Below, one piece after another: positions 32,040-40,500 of a DNA stretch of 64,000 bases. Position 1 is the stretch's first letter. Each line of letters opens with the position of its first letter. Made by a program: the position numbers and the translations under genes. The notes under the pieces are model-generated. The model worked only from the letters and a program-made list of their open reading frames with translations. It did not search any database and was not told the DNA's origin. The DNA comes from Providencia sp. R33 (GTDB taxonomy: Bacteria; Pseudomonadota; Gammaproteobacteria; Enterobacterales; Enterobacteriaceae), in contig NZ_CP072453.1 in the NCBI RefSeq assembly GCF_019343475.1, positions 806,001-870,000 of the forward strand. Reading direction: 5' to 3'.

Positions 32040-33890
32040 ATGGCCTTATTACAAATCAGTGAACCGGGTATGACCGCTGCGCCGCACCAACGTAAATTGG
32101 CGGCAGGTATCGACTTAGGAACAACACACTCGTTGATTGCCACGGTACGCAGTGGTGAAGCTGCCGCGCTACCCGATAGCCTAGGGCGCGTTTTGCTACC
32201 TTCTATCGTTAATTACCAAACTGATGCAAAGCGCGTTGGTTGGGAGGCAAAGCAGCTCGCAGAACAAGACCCTGTAAATACCATTATTTCCGTAAAAAGA
32301 ATGATGGGGCGTTCATTGGCAGATATTCAAAAACGCTACCCTGATTTACCTTATCAACTGACTGCCAGTGAAAACGGATTACCGTTCATCCATACAGCAG
32401 CAGGGCAAGTTGACCCTATTCAAGTGTCATCAGATATCTTAAAAACACTGGCACAGCGCGCTGAAAACACCCTTGGTGGTGAAATGGATGGCGTGGTGAT
32501 CACCGTGCCAGCCTATTTTGATGATGCGCAGCGTCAAGGTACTAAAGATGCCGCACGCCTTGCTGGTTTGCATGTATTGCGTTTGCTCAATGAGCCGACT
32601 GCCGCCGCAATTGCTTATGGTTTAGACTCAGGCCAAGAAGGGGTTATCGCCGTTTATGACCTCGGTGGTGGCACATTTGACGTATCAATCTTACGTTTAA
32701 GCCGTGGTGTGTTTGAAGTGTTAGCCACGGGGGGCGATACCGCGCTCGGTGGTGATGATTTTGACCAAGTGCTTGCGCAGTGGATTGCCGACCAAGCCGG
32801 TGTTTCACTGCAAGGTGACCACCATTTAAATCGCCAATTATTGAATATTGCCACTGACATAAAAATTGCGTTGAGTGATGCAGATACCGCAGCTATTCAG
32901 CTTGCCAATTGGCAGGGTGAAATTCACCGTGAACAATTTGAAGCGCTGATTGAAACGCATATCAAACGTACGTTAATGGCGTGCCGCCGTGCATTAAAAG
33001 ATGCGGGTGTAGAGGCGGATGAAGTACTGAATGTCGTGATGGTTGGCGGTTCGACTCGAGTGCCACTTGTGCGCCAAAAAGTGGGGGAGTTTTTTGGTAA
33101 AACACCACTAACTTCCATCGACCCTGATAAAGTTGTCGCCATTGGCGCAGCTATTCAAGCTGATATTTTAGTGGGCAATAAGCCCGACAGCGATATGCTG
33201 TTACTGGATGTGATCCCACTTTCCCTTGGTTTAGAAACTATGGGTGGCTTAGTAGAAAAAGTCATTCCACGTAACACCACTATTCCTGTTGCACGTGCAC
33301 AAGAATTTACCACATTCAAAGATGGCCAAACCGCCATGAGTGTTCATGTGGTGCAAGGCGAGCGCGAAATGGTGGCAGACTGCCGCTCTTTAGCGCGTTT
33401 TACTTTGCGAGATATCCCTGCAATGGCGGCGGGTGGCGCACATATTCGTGTCACATTCCAAGTGGACGCCGATGGTTTGCTCAGCGTGAGCGCTATGGAA
33501 AAATCCACAGGAGTAGAAGCCTCAATTCAAGTTAAACCATCCTATGGTTTAACGGACAATGAAATTTCAAACATGATTAAAGATTCAATGACTAACGCGC
33601 AAGATGATTTAACTGCGCGCCGCCTAGCGGAGCAAAAAGTTGAAGCGGCAAGAGTGCTTGAAAGTTTAACGAGCGCATTAGAGCAAGATGCCAATTTACT
33701 GACACCAACCGAAGAGTCAGAAATTGATAATGCGGTCAATGAGTTAATTAAAGCGGTTGAGGGCACAGACCCCATCGCAATTGAAAATGCCATTAAACAA
33801 CTGGATAAGCAATCGCAGGATTTTGCTGCGCGTCGAATGGATGCTTCTATTCGCCAAGCGTTGTCAGGCCATTCTGTGGATGAGATATAA
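32040..33890 (+). CDS. hscA: Hsp70-type chaperone HscA
   Basis: Specialised DnaK homologue that drives cluster transfer from IscU. 616 residues. Nucleotide-binding domain with AAGIDLGTTHSLIA, VYDLGGGTFDVSILR and VMVGGSTRVPLVR; substrate-binding domain from about 390 (LLLDVIPLSLGLET). Follows hscB by 12 bases and precedes fdx by 2. Confidence 0.98.
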   Translation: MALLQISEPGMTAAPHQRKLAAGIDLGTTHSLIATVRSGEAAALPDSLGRVLLPSIVNYQTDAKRVGWEAKQLAEQDPVNTIISVKRMMGRSLADIQKRYPDLPYQLTASENGLPFIHTAAGQVDPIQVSSDILKTLAQRAENTLGGEMDGVVITVPAYFDDAQRQGTKDAARLAGLHVLRLLNEPTAAAIAYGLDSGQEGVIAVYDLGGGTFDVSILRLSRGVFEVLATGGDTALGGDDFDQVLAQWIADQAGVSLQGDHHLNRQLLNIATDIKIALSDADTAAIQLANWQGEIHREQFEALIETHIKRTLMACRRALKDAGVEADEVLNVVMVGGSTRVPLVRQKVGEFFGKTPLTSIDPDKVVAIGAAIQADILVGNKPDSDMLLLDVIPLSLGLETMGGLVEKVIPRNTTIPVARAQEFTTFKDGQTAMSVHVVQGEREMVADCRSLARFTLRDIPAMAAGGAHIRVTFQVDADGLLSVSAMEKSTGVEASIQVKPSYGLTDNEISNMIKDSMTNAQDDLTARRLAEQKVEAARVLESLTSALEQDANLLTPTEESEIDNAVNELIKAVEGTDPIAIENAIKQLDKQSQDFAARRMDASIRQALSGHSVDEI

Positions 33891-33892
33891 TT

Positions 33893-34228
33893 ATGCCTAA
33901 AATAGTTTTTTTACCTCATAGTGATTTATGTCCAGACGGTGCCGTTGTTGAAGCACAAGAGGGCGAGTCGATTTTAAACGTGGCACTGCGTAGCGGTATC
34001 GAACTGGAACATGCATGTGAGAAATCCTGTGCTTGCACAACCTGCCACTGCATAGTTCGCGAAGGCTTTGATTCTCTAGAAGAAAGCAGTGAATTAGAAG
34101 ACGACATGTTGGATAAAGCATGGGGCCTAGAACCCGAAAGCCGACTGAGTTGCCAAGCAATGGTAGCGGATGAGGATTTGGTCGTTGAATTACCGAAATA
34201 TACGATTAACCACGCCCGTGAACACTGA
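33893..34228 (+). CDS. fdx: [2Fe-2S] ferredoxin of the isc system
   Basis: Electron donor for cluster assembly. 111 residues, adrenodoxin-type. Cluster cysteines are seen as CEKSCACTTCHC (about residues 42-53) and a fourth near 87 (RLSCQAMVA). Its stop lies six bases before the first unit of the 129-bp repeat array, which separates it from iscX. Confidence 0.96.
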   Translation: MPKIVFLPHSDLCPDGAVVEAQEGESILNVALRSGIELEHACEKSCACTTCHCIVREGFDSLEESSELEDDMLDKAWGLEPESRLSCQAMVADEDLVVELPKYTINHAREH

Positions 34229-34233
34229 TTTTT

Positions 34234-34893
34234 GTCATACTTCACGCTCTCGCGGTGTTGGCTTCTTTCAAGTACTCGAGTCACATACTAATGTATGCTC
34301 CCCGAGATACTTTCAATTGCCGCCTAGCGAGAACATGAATTATTTAAAAAATCGAAATGGTCGTCATATTTCGCGCTCTCGCGGTGTTGGCTTCTTTCAA
34401 GTACTCGGGTCACATACTAATGTATGCTCCCCGAGATACTTTCAATTGCCGCCTAGCGAGAACATGAATTATTTAAAAAATCGAAATGGTCGTCATATTT
34501 CGCGCTCTCGCGGTGTTGGCTTCTTTCAAGTACTCGGGTCACATACTAATGTATGCTCCCCGAGATACTTTCAATTGCCGCCTAGCGAGAACATGAATTA
34601 TTTAAAAAATCGAAATGGTCGTCATACTTCACGCTCTCGCGGTGTTGGCTTCTTTCAAGTACTCGGGTCACATACTAATGTATGCTCCCCGGGATACTTT
34701 CAATTGCCGCCTAGCGAGAACATGAATTATTTAAAAAATCGAAATGGTCGTCATATTTCGCGCTCTCGCGGTGTTGGCTTCTTTCAAGTACTCGGGTCAC
34801 ATACTAATGTATGCTCCCCGAGATACTTTCAATTGCCGCCTAGCGAGAACATGAATTATTTAAAAAATCGAAATGGTCGTCATATTTCGCGTA
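34234..34893 (+). repeat. Array of five 129-bp palindromic repeats plus a partial sixth, between fdx and iscX
   Basis: Units begin with GTCATA at 34234, 34363, 34492, 34621 and 34750, exactly 129 bases apart; the sixth begins at 34879 and stops after about 15 bases. Units 2, 3 and 5 appear identical; 1 and 4 differ at a few bases. Each unit is an imperfect palindrome: TCTCGC pairs with GCGAGA, CTCGGG with CCCGAG, and CATAC with GTATG in the centre. Since 129 is divisible by three, one frame stays open as a 43-residue repeat (34170-34916); this is treated as a by-product, not a gene. The same repeat family occurs at 3496-3700. Confidence 0.95.
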
Positions 34894-34937
34894 TTGAAGT
34901 GCTGATGAAAGCTTGATAATCAAATTGGTGAGAGAAC

Positions 34938-35138
34938 ATGAGCTTAAAATGGTCAAATAGCCGTGAAATCGGTGAAGCATTGTATGATGCATTTCCAGAT
35001 ACTGATCCAAAAACAGTGCGTTTTACCGATATGCATCAGTGGATTTGCGATTTAGAAGAGTTTGATGATGATCCGCAAAAGTCAAACGAAAAAATCCTTG
35101 AGGCTATCTTATTAGTTTGGCTGGATGAGTTCGAATAA
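34938..35138 (+). CDS. iscX: Iron-sulfur assembly protein IscX
   Basis: Small acidic protein that binds IscS and iron and modulates cluster formation. 66 residues, the expected size, with the family pattern LKWSNSREIGEALYDAFPD and an acidic C-terminal region. Ribosome site GAGAG before the ATG. Last gene of the isc operon, separated from fdx by the 700-base repeat array, where E. coli has only about ten bases. Confidence 0.95.
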   Translation: MSLKWSNSREIGEALYDAFPDTDPKTVRFTDMHQWICDLEEFDDDPQKSNEKILEAILLVWLDEFE

Positions 35139-35153
35139 TTAGCAATAAACACT

Positions 35154-35192
35154 AAAAACCGAGTGGCTATTAGAAATAGTGCTCGGTTTTTT
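35154..35192 (+). terminator. Terminator of the isc operon
   Basis: AAAAACCGAG pairs with CTCGGTTTTT, with a nested GCTATT/AATAGT stem, followed by T residues, 16 bases after iscX. Confidence 0.88.
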
Positions 35193-35310
35193 ATTTTATA
35201 TCAGCACTATAATGATATCCCTAGCGCTATTAATCAGTTAAGGTAATGACATCTGCCGACAGATTATTGGGCTTTTGCTGTCTGCAAAAATAGACAAAGT
35301 GAGAGAAACG

Positions 35311-36606
35311 ATGACAAAACAAATTATGCCAGTAATGATTTCTTGTGAGCCTGCAGCACCGTGTTGGGGTGAAGGCGCATTGTTAAGCTCTGGCGATAAA
35401 GGGATGACAATTCACCTGAAACATGCCGGTAAACTCTGTGCAGTGCAAAGCGCGGGGCGCAAATTAGATAGCCAAGGTATTCGCAATGTTGCATTGACTG
35501 GCGAAGGCTGGGATTTAGAAAAAAGCTGGGCATTTTGGCAAGGTTTTCGTGCGCCAAAAGGGGCGAGAACTATTGAATGGCCAGTATTGCCAGAAGATGA
35601 CCGTAAAGAATTAGAAAACCGCATTCGCACCGTTGATTGGGTGCGCGATGTGATTAACGCGCCAGCAGAGGAGCTAGGTCCTGAGCAATTGGCTCAACGT
35701 GCTATCGATTTACTCTGTACCGTTGGTGCGCAAGATATTAGCTACCGTATTGTAAAAGGTGACGATTTACTAGAACAAGGCTACACCGGTATTCATACCG
35801 TCGGCCGTGGCTCTAGCCGCCCACCGGTATTCTTAGCGCTCGATTATAACCCAGGTGCAAACCCAGATGCGCCAGTATTCGCTGCATTAGTGGGTAAAGG
35901 AATTACATTCGATTCAGGTGGTTACAGTATCAAGCCATCTTCTTCCATGAACTCCATGAAAGCGGATATGGGCGGTGCAGCAACATTGGCGGGCTCATTA
36001 GCATTGGCGATTTCCCGCGGTCTGAAAAAACGCGTCAAAATGTTCCTGTGCCTTGCAGATAACATGGTCAGTGGCAACGCCTTTAAATTAGGCGATATTA
36101 TTCGCTACCGTAATGGTAAATCGGTTGAAATCATGAATACGGATGCGGAAGGCCGCTTGGTCCTCGCGGATGGTCTGATTGATGCAAGCAAAGAAAAACC
36201 GACACTTATCATCGACGCAGCGACCTTAACAGGTGCAGCCAAAACCGCAGTTGGTGGTGACTACCATAGCGTATTAAGCTTTGATGATAAACTGGTTGCT
36301 GACTTAATGAGCGCATCAGATGCGGAATTTGAACTGTTCTGGCGCTTGCCATTAGCGGAATTTCACCGCCAACAGTTGCCATCAGGCTTTGCCGATTTAA
36401 ATAATATTGCAGCACCGTCACACACTGCAGGTGCGAGCACCGCAGCGGCGTTTTTATCTCACTTTGTCGAAAATTATCGTCAAAATTGGGTGCATATTGA
36501 CTGCTCTGCAACGTACCGTAAATCACCTGTCAGCTTATGGGCTGAAGGTGCAACGGGTATTGGTGTGCGAACATTAGCGAATTTATTAATCAGTAAAGCA
36601 AAATAA
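35311..36606 (+). CDS. pepB: Aminopeptidase B (PepB)
   Basis: M17 leucyl-aminopeptidase-family enzyme, two-metal, broad specificity. 431 residues from the ATG at 35311 (MTKQIMPVM), after GAGAG; a frame-open start at 35275 is rejected. Metal-site motifs: GKGITFDSGGYSIK (Lys and Asp ligands), ADMGGAA, and the M17 signature NTDAEGRLVLADGL. Positioned after iscX as in E. coli. Confidence 0.96.
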   Translation: MTKQIMPVMISCEPAAPCWGEGALLSSGDKGMTIHLKHAGKLCAVQSAGRKLDSQGIRNVALTGEGWDLEKSWAFWQGFRAPKGARTIEWPVLPEDDRKELENRIRTVDWVRDVINAPAEELGPEQLAQRAIDLLCTVGAQDISYRIVKGDDLLEQGYTGIHTVGRGSSRPPVFLALDYNPGANPDAPVFAALVGKGITFDSGGYSIKPSSSMNSMKADMGGAATLAGSLALAISRGLKKRVKMFLCLADNMVSGNAFKLGDIIRYRNGKSVEIMNTDAEGRLVLADGLIDASKEKPTLIIDAATLTGAAKTAVGGDYHSVLSFDDKLVADLMSASDAEFELFWRLPLAEFHRQQLPSGFADLNNIAAPSHTAGASTAAAFLSHFVENYRQNWVHIDCSATYRKSPVSLWAEGATGIGVRTLANLLISKAK

Positions 36607-36624
36607 ATCGCGGTTATTGATATC

Positions 36625-36660
36625 AGGCACGAAAGGGAAACTTTTCGTGCCTATTTTTTT
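36625..36660 (+). terminator. Terminator of pepB
   Basis: A 10-bp stem AGGCACGAAA with TTTCGTGCCT, followed by a T run, 18 bases after the pepB stop. Confidence 0.88.
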
Positions 36661-36726
36661 ACCTCAACAATTTTTACCTCAACGAAAGTACGCGTATAAT
36701 AAGCAATTATTTTCTTATGGTAGGGG

Positions 36727-37185
36727 ATGAGCATGTCGCAGCAACCGAACAATAACAATGCTAATCAAGAAACTGAGATCCAATTCACAGAGTTAACGGT
36801 GCCAAAAGGTTCTTCACTAAAATTAAGTGTGTTAGACGAAGAGCCGCAAGTGATTGTTGATGCACTGACCGAGTTCTTTAAGCAACATAAAGTTGTCAGA
36901 CGGGCCTTTATGGTGTCAGCGCTTGAAGATGATGAGGGTGACGAAAACCCTATCTTAATGATCGCATTAGAATTTACGACAGGCGCAGAGAATATCGATA
37001 CGATTATTCATGAAGCGGGCACATTGGCTTGCGAGTATTTAAACGATGATGAATCAATTGATTTTTGTGTGGTGAATGAACATGAAAAAGGCATTAGCCA
37101 TTTTATTACCCAACATGTTCAGCCATTTTATCAGCGCCGTTTAGGCAGTTTTTTACGTGATACCATCCCAGTAAAAAATACCTAA
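36727..37185 (+). CDS. sseB: SseB-like protein, C-terminal domain only
   Basis: Named for the serine-sensitivity enhancing protein next to pepB in E. coli; biochemical role unclear. 152 residues against about 258 in E. coli SseB. After an Asn/Gln-rich start (about 1-18), residues about 35-150 match only the SseB C-terminal domain as remembered (QPFYQRRLGSFLRD, CEYLNDDESIDFCVVNE, EKGISHFI). The N-terminal SseB domain is missing and the 120 bases upstream are the pepB terminator and promoter, with no remnant of it. Two near ATGs (36727, 36733) are possible starts. Confidence 0.8.
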   Translation: MSMSQQPNNNNANQETEIQFTELTVPKGSSLKLSVLDEEPQVIVDALTEFFKQHKVVRRAFMVSALEDDEGDENPILMIALEFTTGAENIDTIIHEAGTLACEYLNDDESIDFCVVNEHEKGISHFITQHVQPFYQRRLGSFLRDTIPVKNT

Positions 37186-37502
37186 TAAAATTCCGTATTG
37201 AGTGGGGGAATTGTATTTTCTCACTCATAAATGGATAATAGATAATTAATTACACTTATATTCCGCTTTCTATTTATAAAATATCCCGCAATAGCACTGT
37301 TTTTGCCTCTGATAGCTTTTTCCGTTTTGTCTGATAGGTCTTTTTATTACATTCTGTTAAATTATGTCGATGAATGAAACAAATATCTATCGTTTTCATT
37401 TATGCATAATTTAAAGCCATTCTAAATGCATAATGGGTTTTAACCTCCTGTTAAGGCCTCAAAAAAACAGCATATTTCTAACTAATTAAAGGGCGGGCGG
37501 TA
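37186..37502. other. Gap between sseB and yfhM
   Basis: 317 bases with no gene. A weak stem TGAGTG/CACTCA lies near 37198-37228 after sseB; the rest is AT-rich sequence that should carry the yfhM promoter. E. coli has sseA here; no trace of it is seen. Confidence 0.5.
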
Positions 37503-40500
37503 ATGAAACAACAATCAAGTTGGGCTTCATTGGCGGGTCTAAAAACGAAAAAACGTTATATTGCAATCGCATTAGCATCGGTCGTGGCATTATCTGGCTG
37601 TGATGATACGGCGAAAGAGCCAACGACCAAAGAAAACAATGTCGCATCGTCGGCAGAAAACCAAACTAAAACTGCACCAGTTGCCGAGCAGAAAAAAGCG
37701 GCTCCAAAACTTTCCACTGAAGAGCTCATTAAAAAGTACGCAGGGAAAGATTTAACGGTGTTGGATGCGTCTGAACTGCAACTTGATGGCGCAAGTGCGA
37801 TGGTGATTACGTTCTCGGTTCCGCTGCAAGCAAACCAAGATTTTGGGCAGTTTGTGAACCTGATTGATGTGAAATCAGGAAAATTAGATGGTGCTTGGGA
37901 ACTGTCTGATAACCAAATGGAACTGCGTTTTCGCCATTTACCTCCGTCAAAAGAATTAAACCTCACCATTAACCCAGGCATTAAAGCGGTTAATGAGCGT
38001 ACCATTTCTGAAACGTTCGATAAAAAATTCACCACGGCGCAAATCATCCCTACCGTTGGCTTTGCAAGTAAAGGTTCTTTACTGCCAAGTAAAGTGGCGC
38101 AAGGCTTGCCTGTTATTGCGTTGAATGTTGATAAAGTGGATGTGAATTTCTTCCGTGTGGACGAAAAACAGTTGCCGCAATTTTTAGCCCAGTGGCAATA
38201 CCGCAGCAATTACGAGTATTGGTACTCAGAAGAGTTTCTCGATAAGGTCGAATTGGCCTATACCGGGCGTTTTGATTTAAACCCAGATAAAAATACCCGC
38301 CAAACTGTTTTACTGCCGCTAAAAGATATCAAAGAACTTCAGCAAGATGGCGTGTACCTCGCCATCATGCAAAAAGCGGGTTCATACAGCTATCAATTCC
38401 CAGCGACAGTGTTTACGTTGAGTGATATTGGTGTATCGCTGCACAGTTACCAAGACCGTGTGGATATTTTTACTCAGTCATTAGCCAAAGGTTCCGCAAT
38501 TAAAGGTGTGGAACTGCGCATTTTGGATGAAAAAGGCCAATTAGTGACCAAAGGCACCACTGACGGTGACGGTCATGCGCAATTAGATAAACTGGCAGGT
38601 GGTAAGTTATTACTGGCAACCCACGATGGGCAAACCAGTATGATTGATTTAACGCAGCCTGCGTTAGATCTGTCTGAATTCGATATTTCAGGGCCAGAAG
38701 GCTTTGCAAAACAATTCTTTACCTTTGGTCCTCGTGATTTGTATCGTCCGGGTGAATTATTACTCGTGAACGGTTTACTGCGTGATGGCGACGGTAACCC
38801 TGTTAAATCCCAGCCGGTTAAAGTCGATATTTTGAAAACCGATGGGCAAGTGGTGCGCAGCTTTGTTTGGCAACCTGAGGAAAACCAAAATGGGTTATAT
38901 CAATACCAATTTGAAATTCCAAAAAATGCAGAAACAGGTGGCTGGTCATTACGCTTTGATTTAGGGGATGGTTCCCCGCAGCGTTACTACAAATTCAATG
39001 TTGAAGATTTTATGCCAGAGCGTATGGCATTAGAAATCGTTGGCAGTGACGTTCCACGTTTAACGGATCAATCCGTTGATTTTGATATTCAAGGCCGTTA
39101 TCTGTATGGCGCACCGGCAGCAAGCAATGAGCTGCAAGGGCAAATACTCCTGAAAGCCAACCGTGAAGCGGTCGCAAAATTACCCGGCTTTGAATTTGGT
39201 GCCGTCAATGAAGAAGGCCTACCGCGTAAGCTGGATGAATTTGACCTGACACTTGATAGTAATGGCGAAACCGTTATTTCTATCCCAAATAGCAATTGGA
39301 GTTCAACTCGTTCGCCAATTTCTGCGGTGTTACAAGCTAGCTTATTAGAAGCGGGTGGTCGCCCAGTGACGCGCCGTGCGGAACAAGCAATTTGGCCAGC
39401 GGAAAAACTGGTGGGTATTCGCCCATTATTCGCGAAAAAAGAAATCTATGATTACCGCACCGACCGCTATGTAAAACGCCACAATGTGGATGAAAATTCA
39501 CTGGCTGAGTTTGAGTTAGTCATGGCCGATGCGGCGGGTAATAAACTAGCTGCTGACAACTTAACCGTGCGTTTAGTGTATGAGCGCCGTGATTATTACT
39601 GGAGCTGGTCTGAAAGCGGTGGTTGGTCATCCAATTACGACCAAAAAGATTTAGTTATGGCGAATGAAAATATCGCGATTGCCAAAGACGGCACCGCCAA
39701 AGTTTCCTTCCCTGTGGATTGGGGCGCATTCCGTATTGAAGTGCTGAACCCAGAAAATCAATTAGTCTCTAGCCTGCAATTCTGGGCTGGGTATTCATGG
39801 CAAGATAACACTGGCGGAAGCGGTTCGGTGCGCCCTGACCAAGTGAAATTAAGCCTGAACAAACCCGCTTATTTACCGGGTGAAAAAGCGAAAGTTCGCA
39901 TTGAATCACCAAAAGCAGGTAAAGGTTATGTGCTTCTTGAGTCGAGCAATGGCCCGCTGTGGTGGGAAGAGATTGATGTGCCTGAAAAAGGCTTAGACGT
40001 TGAAGTGCCAGTGAATAAAGAGTGGGCACGTCACGACTTATATATCTCAGCCGTTGTCGTTCGTCCGGGAGATGACTCGAAAGAAGCAACGGTAAAACGT
40101 GCCGTAGGTGTGTTGCATCTGCCAATCGCAGATGAAAACCGTAAAATTGCTTTAGCGCTAACGTCACCAGACAAAATGCGTCCAAACCAAGACTTAACGG
40201 TGAAAATTAAAGCGACAGCGCAAGATGGCAAGCCACTGCCTGAAAAAGTGAATGTGCTGTTATCTGCGGTGGATACGGGTGTACTGAATATCACTGATTT
40301 CAAAACGCCAGATCCATACGACGCGTTCTTTGGTCGTAAGCGTTACAGTGTCGACCAATATGACGTTTATGGCCATCTGATTGAAGGGCAAGGTAAAGTT
40401 GCAAGCCTGCGCTTTGGTGGTGATAGCGAAGATGCAGCGCTGGAACGTGGTGGTATGAAGCCACTGACGGAAGTACAAATTATCGCTGAGCAAGCCAAAC

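Noticed and set aside
34234..34893. CRISPR array
   Set aside because: Units are contiguous 129-bp copies with no variable spacers and no cas genes nearby.
34170..34916. A 248-residue repeat protein between fdx and iscX
   Set aside because: The start is inside fdx in another frame, the repeat is a multiple of three by length only, and the sequence is a palindromic DNA repeat also found elsewhere in non-coding position.
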